A stretch of 64,000 nucleotides of DNA from Triplophysa rosa (taxonomy: Eukaryota > Chordata > Actinopteri > Cypriniformes > Nemacheilidae), in NCBI RefSeq assembly GCF_024868665.1, contig NC_079901.1:164067-228066 (forward strand), given 5' to 3'. Both the position numbers and the translations under genes were made by a program. Positions within the stretch are counted from its first letter, which is position 1, and every line of letters starts with the position of its first letter. Under the pieces are notes generated by a model that saw only the letters and a program-made list of their open reading frames with translations, was not told the origin of the DNA and did no database searches. This document shows positions 8,954 to 19,585 of the stretch, piece after piece.

Positions 8954-10261
8954 TAGGGCTGTCAAAATTAACGCGTTAATAACACGTTAACACAAATTCC
9001 TTTTAACGGCACTAATTTTATTAACGTGCGATTAACGCAGCGCACATTTTCTGTTTGATCCTTGGCCTTGCCCGTAGTTTGAGAAAGTAAACGATGCAGC
9101 AGCAAACAGAAATGGAGAAATAAATAGGTCTTCTGAACGTAAAATTCATATATAAAACGATGTCTGATGGTTCTGTCGACAAGACTAAAGTGATCTGCAT
9201 TTATTGCCGATGTGAATTAAGCTATCACCGCAGCACGTCGAGTTTAAAATATCACTTGATGGCGAAGTATACAACTGACGCAGAGAGCTCTCCTCCTCCT
9301 CGTGGCAGACCACACTAGATTGTTTTCAGCAGAGACGGATGGACAACTCCACAAGAAACAGACTCACCACATCGATAGCTAAATGGGTGGCTACAGCATG
9401 TAGGCCAGTTAATGTAGTGGAGGACGAGGGTCTACTTGAAATTATTCGCATCGCATCTAACGGTTACACATATGAACTAACTTCGAGAGCCACTGTTACA
9501 AGCAAGATTCACGACTCTTACGAAGAGGAGAAAGCGAAAGTCGAGGAGGCGATAAGACAGACAAACAGGGTTGCGCTCACCAGAGATTACTAGACTTCCC
9601 TCAGTAACCATAGCTACCTGGGGGTCACGGCTCATTATTTTGACACACACTGGAAACTACGGTCGCACGCTTTGACCGTCATGAAGACAGACGAGAGGCA
9701 CTATGCTGACGTTTGCGCTGAGCACTTTCTGCAGGTAGCCAGACAGTGGAATATTGAACTCAAAATTAGCCCACTGACCACCGATAGTGCACGCAACATG
9801 ATTGCCGCGGCCAGGCAGCTTCCGTTCGAGCATATGCCTTGCATTGCACACAGCCTCCACCGAGCTATCACAGTTGCGAAAATGTAAACATGCTTGTGTA
9901 AGTAAATAGCTCAGTGCAGAGAAAGAAGTAATGGGAACCTGTGTTTTTCCTGTTTTTTTTCATGTGTTTAATAGACATGTACAAGTTCTTTGAAAAACAT
10001 CTATGACCTTTGAAACATGTCTAGTCTTCATGCTCTATGTTGAGTATGGTTTCACTAATAATAAACAATACACATTTGCATAAAGCATCAATATTTGTCC
10101 ATGCCCATGTTAATTAGAGTATTAAAAACTTGAAAAGTATTCATTTAAGGTACATTTATAACGGATAAAAATGTGCGATTAAGTTGCGATTAATCACGAG
10201 TTAACTCACTACAATCATGCGATTAATCGCGATTAAATATTTTAACCGATTGACAGCCCTA
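8954..10261 (+). mobile_element. hAT transposon remnant with perfect 8-bp duplication
   Basis: Termini TAGGGCTGTCAA at 8954 and TTGACAGCCCTA ending at 10261 are inverted repeats. Both sides carry the identical 8-bp GTTTTATT (8946-8953, 10262-10269), the hallmark of hAT insertion. Subterminal AT-rich GCGTTAAT/ATTAATCGCG motifs recur near both ends. At 1308 bp it is internally deleted, retaining only the N-terminal two-thirds of a transposase. It sits inside an LTR, inside a TA-flanked element, inside an L1. Confidence 0.9.
9189..9887 (+). pseudogene. hAT (BED-finger) transposase fragment
   Basis: Plus-strand frames show a BED-type zinc finger at 9189-9275 (VICIYCRCELSYHRSTSSLK, then HLMAKY). 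An 84-codon frame follows (9339-9593: RPVNVVEDEGLLEIIRIASN), then the catalytic-domain part at 9672-9887 with LTTDSARNMIAAARQLP and the C-x2-H signature in MPCIAHSLH. The family cuts and pastes DNA using a DDE triad. Here the C-terminal catalytic glutamate and the dimerisation domain are deleted, and stops and frameshifts separate the three blocks. It cannot be active. Confidence 0.8.
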
Positions 10262-11221
10262 GTTTTATTATGTGTGACCGGCAGTCGACCCTGAGGGAGC
10301 TGCCGGCATGTTACTTTCGTTTTGTTGTTTGTTTATTTTATTAAAGTTTTGTTGTTCAACGTTCGCCAGTTCCCTCCTCCTTCTTCCTTGCTGTGAACAT
10401 TGTTACACACATATACAGTATATATATGCCGTATATATTATTCTACAGAACCTTATATTTACTGAAGAACTGATTAGTATGTCGGTGTTTAGTTTGGCTG
10501 CCTGTGCGTGCAACCAGTTTACGTCATCGAAAAAGATGTGTTTCTAACGACAAATGCTAGTAGTGTAAGGCTATTACAACGCATTAAGCCATACATCTCT
10601 CTATACACCGGGTTCCCTTTAATGTATTACTAAACTGATTTAAAAAAAAAGATCTGAAACAGTCTGGCATTGCAGAAGGTGGTGTCTTTTTAATTGGTGA
10701 TAAAGCTCACACCATATTGACAATTTACACGACATAAGAATATACCAGAATGCACTTTTATCAAACAAACATTACAATATCACAGAAAAACCAAAATATA
10801 GTAACCTTAACATTATGGGCAAGCATTAAAAAAATACCTTTGCAATACTTTGCATATTATCATTTGGCTGCCAACTGCCAACAAAACATTTTAATTCCCT
10901 TTCATGGATATGACACAGACAGACCACCACCATTAAGCTAAATCAGCACTGAAAGTTGACTTTACTTTTAATGGCCTTCTACAATGCTCTTTTATATGAC
11001 ACTGACACAGTGAAACTGTTTATAGCTTTCATACTGCTAAATTAACAGCCTAAATTAATTTAGCAAACTTTACCATGTCTGTTTCAACTTCAGCACGCCA
11101 GCCATAATATACATACATTAAGACAAGAAACATTTCAAACATAGTGAATAAACTTAATTCTTCTTGTTAACTTACCTGTGACCTCTTCTCACGCTTCACG
11201 TGAACCTATGTGCATCACGCA

Positions 11222-11324
11222 TCATGTCAAAATACGTGCCTGCTGCAGATGCGTCGAAAGGGTTTATGATAAAAGAGACGTGTCTCTTCGTGTCTGCAGC
11301 AGGCACGTATTTTCACATGACGCG
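11222..11324. repeat. Strong inverted repeat (hairpin)
   Basis: TGTCAAAATACGTGCCTGCT near 11225 is mirrored by AGCAGGCACGTATTTTCACA ending near 11320, a stem of about 25 bp with one mismatch around a loop of about 45 bp that has its own GAGACGTGTCTC palindrome. It lies in the right part of the TA-flanked element. It may be the joined ends of another small DNA element. Confidence 0.6.
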
Positions 11325-11817
11325 CCACACACATGACGGGCTAAATACTTGTTTTGCCGAGCTTCGCATTACTGCTTCCCCTGAAGAGGAGTCACGGATC
11401 GCCACTGTTAGACACGTAAAATTGCTCAAATGAAAGTGTGGGAACAAAAGATGCATTCTATCACACAGACCTGCCTGAGATGCTTCGGGTAACCACACCC
11501 CCACAAATCTACGTCAGTTGGTGGTCTGATTTGACTAAGACCGGCCAAATGTATACGCAAGTAAGGTGGGCGTACCTGTCAGTACAATTGAAGAGGAACC
11601 TGATGTTCCAAGCCATGAGCTTTGTAAAAAATCTGCGCGTTTCAGAGAGGCGGAGCAAAGAGGAGATACAAACAGCGTTTTTGAACCTTATATCCTATAT
11701 ACACATTGCATTACATCTAAAACAAACGATAATATTAGTTTTAGCCCTGTCATTTGGTCCCTTTAATGTAACTAAGACATAGCCCTGGCTTAAGCTGTGT
11801 CTGTGAAACCGGGCCTA

Positions 11818-13006
11818 CGTTAGTTGTTGGATGCAAGTCTACCTTTAATGAAACCGGTTTGATCTGGATGGATGAGAGATGGTGTAACTTTTTCTATTCT
11901 ATGTGCTAGTGCTGTAGCAATGATTTTTATGTCTGCGTTAATTAGTGAAATCGGACGATAACTTGACGGTAATGTTGGGTCTATATTGAGTTTGAGGAGG
12001 ACTGAAATTGTGGCTGTGTTCTTATTCTCTGGAAGTTTTGACTTTTGTTTTGATTCATTACATTTATCATTTGTATGAAGAGTGATGATAAAGTGGAATA
12101 GAAATGTCTGTAGAACTCAGCTCATCTGGATTTCATCAGGACCATGTGCTTTATTGTTCAGCATGAGTTCAAAGGCATGTTTCTGGGGAATCATTTATCT
12201 GTAGAGAGCATGCCCACTCTCTTTTAAACTAACTGTCAAAGTCACGTCTTTCAGAAGTGATGTATTAAATCGCCATCTAGTAATAGGTTTATATGGACTA
12301 ATTCTATTCCATTTTAATGTTACTGGGGCATGATCTCTAATTACTATTGGATGGATTTCGATTGGGTTTTGATTCAGAAATATTTGATATAATAGAATTA
12401 CTAGTGAGGAAAAAGTAAATGCGGGAATATGAGTGGTGAACTGGTGAGGAAAATGAGTATTCTTTAATGTTATGATGCTGTATATCACCAAGACCAAAAT
12501 CACTCATGAACTGTTTTATGGTTTCTGCAGGTACGTGTATTGCCTGAATTGTTACATCTATCTTTTGTTGGGTCTAGAACTGTGTTGTAATCACCTGCTA
12601 TTATGACTGGACAATTAGAAAAATTTGAAATGGAGGAAAAAAAGTCTGAAAAAAGGATGGGTCGTCTGTGTTTGGGCCATATACATTTCCAGTTGTAACT
12701 GGGCTATTATTAATAGAGATATTTATGATAATGAAATGTCCTTCAGTGTCTACAATGGCGGTGTTACAAACAAATTAGATTTTTTACTTATTAGAACGCA
12801 TACTCCTCTTTGTTTTGTGTTGTAGTGGGCTGAGAATAAATGAACTTTGCTGATTCAATTTTGTTATGATCTGATTTTGATAGATGCGTTTCTTGCAGAA
12901 GGCATATGTCGGCTTGTAGTTTATTTAAATAATTAAAAACTTTGATCTTCTTTGTCTGAGAACCAAATCCACAAATGTTCCATGTTACCAAAGTTATAGA
13001 TGACAT
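11818..13006 (-). pseudogene. L1 ORF2: endonuclease domain and RT entry
   Basis: The minus frame from ATG 13006 reads SSITLVTWNICGFGSQTKKI, the conserved L1 APE endonuclease start with the catalytic N in WNICG. Then CLLQETHL carries the catalytic E (QETHL). Later blocks carry DYNTVLDPTKDR-like sequence and IRDHAPVTLKW, the SDH box changed to RDH. Around 12000-12150 the RT entry follows, then HPDQTGFIKGRL at 11830-11880. The sequence has many frameshifts. This is the 5' half of the L1 whose pieces continue at 7896-8099, 6769-7320 and 889-1307. The ATG at 13006 is the natural ORF2 start. Confidence 0.8.
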
Positions 13007-13109
13007 ATTTTATTGCAAAATAAACATAAATATATATATATTAATGTGTGGGCATGTTAGTATGTATACATTTGAGTGCATGTGTGTGTTTGTATAACAA
13101 TACAATGTT

Positions 13110-13222
13110 GTTGTCAGACTAACAGAAATACAGCTACACAACTGACAGAATACCTTGGGATGGAACCCATGACCTTGGCGTTGCTAACGTCATGCTCTAA
13201 CCACTGAGCCACAGGAAAGCTA
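13110..13222 (-). repeat. tRNA-derived SINE
   Basis: Reading the minus strand, TGGCTCAGTGGTTAGAGCA (13194-13212) is an RNA polymerase III A box and GGGTTCCATCCC (13157-13168) a B box, about 27 bp apart, as in a tRNA head. The head is not a functional tRNA: the B box is altered and no acceptor stem closes. Such tRNA-headed SINEs are abundant in cyprinid genomes. It sits between the ORF1 and ORF2 remnants of the L1. Confidence 0.8.
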
Positions 13223-13420
13223 GGAAGTAGAGTGTGTTCTGAAAAGCCAGGGAGTAATGTCCTTATTGCGATACAGTTGTCCACCGATGTATAATTTGTC
13301 CACTGTGATGATTGCCTTTTTTCCTTCATTTATTTTCTGTTTTCCGATTGGGAAAAGTGGTTTTCGATGTTCGACATTGTCCTTTGGGTATTGTTCATTT
13401 AGTCTAGTTTGTGCCTTTAA
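13223..13420 (-). pseudogene. L1 ORF1 C-terminal domain fragment
   Basis: The minus frame reads KAQTRLNEQYPKDNVEHRKP, LFPIGKQKINEGKKAIITVD, KLYIGGQLYRNKDITPWLF, which matches the C-terminal domain of an L1-clade ORF1 protein (nucleic-acid chaperone region). It is directly 5' of the ORF2 start at 13006, separated only by the SINE, so it is the ORF1 of the same L1. Its upstream part is cut by the MITE at 13417-13883; a little possible ORF1 sequence continues beyond 13884. Confidence 0.7.
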
Positions 13421-13883
13421 CTCCTTCCCCGCCAACCTTTAAAAAAAAAGTTGCCAGCCAGCACCAGCGGTTTTTAACAATTTCACTAAACTTTGATGGC
13501 TCACAGTACATTTTCTGTAAGGAATATATGGACAAACAATATATCAAAAGAAAGAACAGAGTCGCTGCTTTTAAACAAAAGAAACCGTATTCTTCTACCT
13601 TCATTTGTTCTTTTTTATCACCCCTTAGATGTGGGTAGGTTTCTTCAAAAGTGCATCACTTTGATTAAACAGCTGACATCATTTTTTGTCAAAGACTCCG
13701 CCCAGATTTAAAAACAGATCAAATACATACGTTCTGGGTTCAGATATTCTGTACTTTTTACAAAGGTTTGTAACAGCGCCACCTGCTGTACAACAGTACA
13801 AACACTGATTGCCATAATAACTCATCTTTGGCAGGGAAGGGTTGATTTTTAAATGACGAGATCAATGGAAGGGAAAGAGTTAA
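13417..13883. mobile_element. TTAA-flanked MITE
   Basis: 467 bp bounded by TTAA (13417-13420 and 13880-13883), with inverted ends CTCCTTCCCCGCC and, read inward from the right, CTCTTTCCCTTCC. A second inward pair, GCCAGC / TTGGCAGGGAAGG, is visible. TTAA duplication is typical of piggyBac and Kolobok families. No real gene is inside; the open frames are incidental. Confidence 0.6.
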
Positions 13884-14816
13884 GGTGTCTGCCTTGCCTC
13901 TGAACAATTTCTTTTTACTGTAGTGTTCGAATTCGGTGCCTTTGTAAACTGATGGTTTAGTTCAGGCTATTGATCTGCTGAATTTCATATACAGCCATAA
14001 ATCCATGCTCGGTTCTTCTCTCTGCTTCAACTTCAACCTCAACCTCTTTCAGTAAAAACTATATGTGTCTAGTCTAGTCAATAAAGTCTTGTTTGTAATT
14101 CATTCTCATAATCTGGAGTCCCTAATCAGGACAATTGTTGCTACATGCTCCAAATGATTACCCCGGATCATTAATTTTATTCAGATAAATATAATTGATC
14201 ATAATCAATTATAAACTCATGCTCTAGCTCCAACCCCAATCAAACACACCTGGACCATCTAATCAAGATGTTTTTACAGTAATGTAATTACAGACAGGTG
14301 TGCTGAAGCAGGGTTGGAGCTGCAGTTTGCAGGATGGTAGCTGACCAGGAACAGAGTTGGAGATCCCTGAACTAGACAATCGCGACAGCCGCGTACCGTG
14401 TGAATCCACCATAGTGAACGTTTGGGTGACTCTCATTCCCCGCGTTTCTCATCAATTGCGTGCTGTTTGCGCTCTGCTTGCTTAAGCTCGTCAACAGAGC
14501 TCTCACGTTTCCACCATTTCAAGCAGTTCACACACCGCACCTGTATTTCTCACACTGAGAAGTACGGGGATCAATTTCCCACACCATACATTTAATATAC
14601 GAGGTGCAATATGGAGGGAAGTTCTCTGCCGAATTCATGGATGTCGCGAGTTATACATATTTACAAGTGTGTGTCCAGGTAAAACAAGTGATCCTTGTGC
14701 AGCATAGCAGATAACTCCTTCAATTGTATGCGATCATGATAGTGAGAGCTGATGTAGGGGTATATAACCAAATTTGTACATATTATAATGCAGTCACAAT
14801 GTCTATCTGCTTCTTA
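13884..14816. other. Unassigned stretch with one dispersed repeat
   Basis: No gene is seen. Around 14215-14376 there is a fragment of a dispersed fish repeat with inverted-looking halves: CTCCAACCCCAATCAAACACACCTG at the left, and CAGGTGTGCTGAAGCAGGGTTGGAGC at the right. The rest looks like ordinary diverged non-coding DNA. Confidence 0.5.
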
Positions 14817-15097
14817 ACACTTGCTCATTCAGCTTGTTCCAAGCCTGTATACATTTCTTTGTTCTATTAAACACAAAGGAAGATATTTGGAAGAATGTCT
14901 GTAACAGATCTCATCCCCCATTGCCTCCTTAGTATTTATTTTCCCTACTATAGCAGTAAATCGGGGACGAGATCTGTTACTGACATTCTTCCAAATATCT
15001 TCCTTGTGTTTAGTAGAACAAAGAAATTTATACAGGTTTGGAACAATCTGAGTGTGAGTAAATGATGACAGATTTTCATTTTTTGGGTGAACTTTAA
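14817..15097. mobile_element. Palindromic MITE copy (GGGTGAAC...TTTAA family)
   Basis: GTTCCAAGCCTGTATACATT near 14834 is mirrored by TTTATACAGGTTTGGAAC near 15028-15046. Inward of these the arms AAGGAAGATATTTGGAAGAA and TTCTTCCAAATATCTTCC are also complementary. The right end reads TTTTTGGGTGAACTTTAA. The left terminus is lost. Another copy of this family, split by a hAT, lies at 32816-32878 plus 37552-37917. Confidence 0.65.
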
Positions 15098-16341
15098 GGC
15101 TTTGCTTTGTGTATTTCCCCTGGTGTTAAAATCAAGTACAAAATAAATATCATGAAATGCAATTCCGCACAATATTTCCGTGTCCGAGGACACCTGGATC
15201 ACTGTCGAGTCCAACTGCTTTTAATTTCAGTAAATATTTGTGTTTTAGTGCTGGTTTCTTTGTTTCTCCTGTTATAAGCAGTCATTTTGCTGAATGTTTT
15301 GCCGCTCAAGGGGCGATTTCCGGCATGTTCAGGTGGGAAAGTGAAGCCAATGCATAGCCTCTATATACACTGACCAAAATTATAAATGCAACACTTTTGT
15401 TTTTGCCTCCATTTTTCATGAGCTGAACTCAAAGATCTCACACTTTTTCTATCAGAATCAGAAGGAGCTTTATTGCCAAGTATGTTTGCACACACAAGGA
15501 ATTTGACTTGGCGACAGGAGTTTAGTGTACACATTCCACAAGCCTGTGGACTATTTTAAAAGTACCACTGGTGAGATTTTTTTCACGTCGGCTAATTTGT
15601 GTCACCAGATGGGATAACAGGAAGTTAGGTTAGGATCTTACACTATAATAATCACAGACATAATAAAGGCTTAGCTGCCATCAAGGCTAAATAAAACGTA
15701 ATGCAGAAAGGAGATCAGACGTAGCATAATGAGCTAAAACGTTTATTTAAACTGTGATAAAAGTATCGAGTGCTTACTTTAGCTGTCCATCATTTGCAGC
15801 GTGTTTGGCTACAAATCAGCTTTTCACACACAGCTTGAGCACAAATAAGCACAGAATCGTGTATAAGCAGCTCCCTACCTGAACTGCAAAGAACTGCACC
15901 TGAACTGCAAAGGACAAGTGATTCCACCCATTACATCAAATATTAGCGGTTTACCCGTTAAAATCATCATGGAGACCCCCCCCCACTATATTTTCATTTT
16001 TTATTATACGTGAATTTTGGGTAAAATTATTATTTCATTTAAGAACATCTGGTAGAACATACTTCTTTCCAGAATATTTTATTTTTTCTCTAAATTACAA
16101 CATATAATGCACTCAGACACTCAGCTGAATGCATTACGGTAATTACGTGATTTTCAGCAGTAATTGCAATAAAATACAAAAATAATTCATTGATATGGTT
16201 AAAATATTCACTGTGCAAGGTAGGAAACACAATGATCTTTATTATGTTCATTTTTGGTAATGAAATATGTTTTATAATTAAAGTCATTACGCCATGTTTC
16301 AATGGTTTCATGAAAATGACCCACTTAATGTTTTGTCTTTC
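15098..16341. other. Non-coding stretch with repeat scraps
   Basis: No gene is seen. At 15358-15455 TATATACACTGACCAAAATT and following resembles a terminal piece of a mariner-like MITE. At 15454-15530 CAGAATCAGAAGGAGCTTTA with TTGCCAAGTATGTTTGCACA is a common dispersed fish repeat. A C-homopolymer is at 15977-15985. The remainder is unassigned and AT-rich. Confidence 0.45.
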
Positions 16342-16634
16342 AGTGCCGTTTCCTGAGGCCCCAACGTTCTCCAGACAGCAGCGTCTGCTCCAGAAAAGCA
16401 ACCGTTTGGTTCCACGAGTGCTGCTTCACTCAAACAGTGACAACGATCTGATTGTGAATGCTGTGAGCACTCAGCAGCTGGCAAGTCGATGTTTTTTACC
16501 CCAGCTAATGCAAAGTGACCCCAACAGACGGGTAAAGATGATGGGGCACAGCAATAGGTCCATCCAGTCCAGTTATTCGCTATCTGCCATTTGTTTGGGG
16601 GAAGACCAGAGCAGTAAAAAAAAAAGGTCAGTTA
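16342..16634 (+). CDS. Candidate host exon, unidentified protein
   Basis: A polypyrimidine tract TTTTGTCTTTCAG ends at 16341 and an open frame follows: VPFPEAPTFSRQQRLLQKSN, then LLHSNSDNDLIVNAVSTQQL, RSIQSSYSLSAICLGEDQSS and a lysine run. A weak donor AAAAAG|GTCAGT follows at about 16634. The serine-rich, low-complexity composition fits a linker in a scaffold protein. It lies on the same strand as the SHANK exon at 32679 and could be an upstream exon of the same gene, but I cannot confirm that by motif. Alternatively it is a retrocopy ending in an A-run. Confidence 0.35.
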
Positions 16635-16867
16635 CAGTTAGATCAATATAAACATAAATTCCACAGGGTGTGGGAAAGTGTCAATGAACTGCATTTTATA
16701 CTCCAATACATTATGTTTGTCCTGAACACTCCATCCACTGTTGTTGACAAAATCTACCCCCCACCCCATATGTTTGATAATTCTATCTATTGTGACTCAG
16801 AGATGTTGAGATCCAGCTTTACCATTCAGGATAATTTAGAAATGAAAATGATCATGCATTTCACCTA

Positions 16868-16970
16868 CCCTGCTGAAAAATCCAGCATAAGGTATGTGTT
16901 GCATGCTGGAATCAGCATGGGATGTTGGTTTACTGGTCCACAGCATGGGTTGGTGGTTTGCTGGTCCCTA
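16868..16970 (+). repeat. Left half of a CCAGC/GCTGG-type MITE (other half 31885-32028)
   Basis: CTGCTGAAAAATCCAGCATA opens a stretch rich in TGCTGG/TGGTTT units that ends at the DIRS-A boundary. A matching right half, rich in ACCAGC/CCAGCTTGG and ending GTAGGTTTTGCCAG, lies at 31885-32028. Together they look like one palindromic non-autonomous element opened by the 15-kb block between them. Confidence 0.4.
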
Positions 16971-17326
16971 GTTCCCTTTCTGTCGGTCTCTCGACGTTGT
17001 GTCGAACCAACAGATCGGGTTCGTCCTTGAGAACCAATCACTTCCGACTTCTTAGAAAAGGCCAATGAAAATTGGCGAATGAAATTTGCATGCCGGACTC
17101 CGCCCCCGGATATTCGGGTATAAAAGGGAGACGGCCTGCCTCATTCATTCACCTTTTGTTCTTCGGAGCCTTCGCTCATGATCAACAGACTTCGCTACAA
17201 GACTGCCGGCTCTACGACGTGGTGCAGCGGATTGTCCCTTCTTGCAGCGACTTCCCCTGGGCGTCTCGGCGGTTCCAGAAGTGTTCGAGTTTTTTTCTCT
17301 AAAAGAGCAAATTTCTCCAGCGTGGC

Positions 17327-18178
17327 ATGTCCCGCTGTTCTCGTGGGTGCAACACACTCATCGAGGAGGGGGACGGACACGATGTCTGCTTCCAGTACGC
17401 TTGGGCAGAATTTGTGGATACGTCCTGCCCGCACTGCGGGCGGTTGACGATTCAGACGTTGCGTCACGGGTGGCTGTGTTCCCACGGGACTCAGCCACCA
17501 CCTCGTCTGCTTCCCGTACCGTGACGGCAGGACTACGGCCCTGCAGCCCGCTACGGCGAGCAGCGAGGGTGATATGAGGATTACTGTGAGCGCTAATCCG
17601 TCAGCCACTGGCTCGCGGACTGTTCGCACCTCGCCTTGCTCGTCTGACCGTTCCCCATAAAACGGTCCGCCGTCTTATTCCTCAATCACGTATCGGACAC
17701 GGTATGTGATGATGAGATGTCTGTTGCAGCATCGGAGGGTGACTTACTGGCATCAGACTCCGACGATTCCTTGAAGCTCCCTCCCTCGGGGGGTCGAGAT
17801 CAGGAAGAAGCGGACGTAGAAATGTCAGCCATGCTTTCCCGGGCCGCCGGCATTGGGTTGCGGTGCACCGCACTGCCTCTCCCAACGCTCGCGGCTGGAT
17901 ACACAGTACATCGGGCTTGAGAGCGGCTCCAAGCCGCACTCGCCCCCAGTGCCGTGTTCCCCCGGAAGTGCATGAGGAACCTAGTACGACCTGGAACGCC
18001 CCCTTCGGCGCGTACATGTCAACTAGTTCCATCACCCTTTCTTCCCTCGATGGTGGGGCAGCTAGAGGATACGTCGATGTCCCCCAGGGGCTCGACCTAG
18101 ACTCCCGTCCAAAGCACGTAGGCTTTTCAGCATCTGAAAAGCCTAAGCTGATCATTACAGCGCGACTGCGCTCAGTCA
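17327..18178 (+). pseudogene. DIRS-A gag-like ORF, broken
   Basis: It starts at ATG 17327 with MSRCSRGCNTLIEEGDGHDV and a cysteine-rich head (C-x3-C, then CPHCGR after a shift), the N-terminal zinc-binding part of vertebrate DIRS gag. Further blocks appear in other frames: CLPEVHEEL-type sequence degraded to PEVHEEPSTTWNAPFGAYMS near 17965-18020, and RPKHVGFSASEKPK near 18110. Multiple frameshifts and stops intervene. Counterparts exist in DIRS-B (minus, 31390-30400) and DIRS-C (38417-39150). Confidence 0.7.
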
Positions 18179-18760
18179 GTGTTGAACTGCCTGGAATATT
18201 TCAAGCAGTCAGCGGGAGGAGGCTCCTGGGTGGCATCCTCGACGGTGGTGATACCCCTCGGGTTGATGCACATGAGACCGCTCCAACACTGGCTACAGAG
18301 TCGAGTTCCCTGGAGAGCGTGGCACACCGGCAGCAGGCGGATGGTGATTACGCTTTTCTGCTGACGTACCCTAACCCCTTGGTCTTCAATGACCTTTTCT
18401 ACGGACGGGGGACCCTCTCGGGCAGGCGAGATGCGTCAGGGTCGACAGACGCATCCCTGCAGGGTTGGGGTGCCGTGTGCAATGGGCACGCAGTGTCGGG
18501 GCGATGGACAGGACCCCGCCTGCGCAGGCATATCAATTGCCTAGAGTTGTTGGATGTGCTACCCGCACTGAAGGGGTTACAACCTCTCGTGCAGAACAAG
18601 CACGTGCTGGTCCGGTCGGACTGCACAACTGCCGTAGCGTTTTTAACCGCCAGGGTGGCGTTCGCTTATGGCAGCTAACACGACTCGCCCGACGCCTCCT
18701 CCTGTGGAGTCCGCAGGGCCACACATATCCCAGGTGACCTGAACCAGACAGCCGATGTGC
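18179..18760 (+). pseudogene. DIRS-A RNase H region
   Basis: Plus frames carry TVVIPLGLMHMRPLQHWLQS (the RT-RNase H spacer), then STDASLQGWGAVCNGHAVSG with the first catalytic Asp, HINCLELLDVLPALK with the catalytic Glu, and HVLVRSDCTTAVAF with the next Asp. The RNase H then drifts into another frame. The gag relic is joined directly to this spacer near 18185, so the whole reverse transcriptase was lost. The apparent 271-codon frame 17863-18678 is a chance fusion of gag, spacer and RNase H across the deletion. Confidence 0.75.
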
Positions 18761-19585
18761 TCTCTAGTCAGTTGACGCCTCGCGGAGAGTGGCGACTCCA
18801 CCCCCGCATAGCCAGCTCATTGGGGACAGTCAGGGCGGGCTCAGGTAGACCCCTTCGCCTCCCTTGACACCACCCATTGCCGCTAAGGTACTCCCTGCCT
18901 CGGCATGGAGGCTCTAGCGCACAGCTGGCCATGGGACAAGCGGAAGTACGTCTTTCCCCCAGTGAGCCTCATTGCACAGACACTGTGCAAGGTCAGGGAA
19001 GAGGAGCATCAAGTGTACTAGTTGCGTCATACTGGCCCAACCGGACTTGGTTCTCGGAGCTAATGCTCTTGACGACAGCTCCCCCCTGGCCGATTCCCCT
19101 GACGAAGGGCCTGCTTTCCCAGGGGAAGAGCACATTATGGCATCACGGGCTAGACCTCTGGAACCTCCATGTCTGGCCCCTGGACGGAACGAGGAGATCC
19201 TGAGTGGCCTAACCCCTGCGGCGGTTAAGACCACTACTCAGGCTAGGGCCCTGGCCACTAGGTGACGATACGCCTATAGTGGTGCCTCTTCTCATCCTGG
19301 TGCTCTTCTCGAAGAGAAGACCCGCGGAGTTGCTTGATCAAGTGGGTGCGGTCCTTCCAGAGACTCGAGAATAATCTCTCTCTCCCCTTCCACACTGAAC
19401 GTGTATGTAGCCGCTGTTGCCGCTCATCACGACCCAGTTGCTGGTAGTCTCTAGGACAGCACAACCTGATCATTTGGTTCCTAAGGGGCGCGGGAAGGCT
19501 ACCACCTCACCCACGCTCCGTACCCTCTTACGACCTTGATGCGGTCCTGGAGCCCCTCGGAGATGCTGCTCTTTCTCACTTCACG

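Larger units (their letters stand above)
8878..10407 (+). mobile_element. Ty3/gypsy LTR fragment (family I) split by a hAT
   Basis: Left part 8878-8953 (TATAAAAGGAGGAGCGACA and on) and right part 10262-10407 (GTGTGACCGGCAGTCGACC through to GTTACA) align collinearly with the solo LTR at 5573-5902 when the hAT at 8954-10261 is removed. The 5' portion of the LTR is missing or diverged. No flanking duplication is assigned. Confidence 0.75.
8102..11815. mobile_element. TA-flanked DNA transposon, non-autonomous, with nested LTR and hAT
   Basis: The ends are inverted copies: GGCCCGGTTTCACAGAC at 8102 and GTCTGTGAAACCGGGCC at 11799-11815, extending inward as an imperfect repeat through the GGCTTAAG / CTTAAGC core. 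TA is duplicated outside (8100-8101, 11816-11817). It interrupts L1 ORF2 between motif 1 and motif A of the RT. I found no transposase ORF in it. The stretches 8120-8877 and 10408-11780 show no recognisable gene; the only coding remains belong to the nested hAT. The superfamily is undetermined: a TA duplication fits Tc1/mariner or related groups, but the termini are not typical Tc1. Confidence 0.7.

Noticed and set aside
13110..13222. A functional tRNA gene
   Set aside because: A and B boxes are present but the B box is altered, no acceptor stem forms and a SINE tail follows; it is a tRNA-derived SINE head.
17863..18678. 271-codon plus-strand ORF as a gene
   Set aside because: It fuses gag, spacer and RNase H pieces in mixed frames across the RT deletion of DIRS-A; only the RNase H part is in its true frame.
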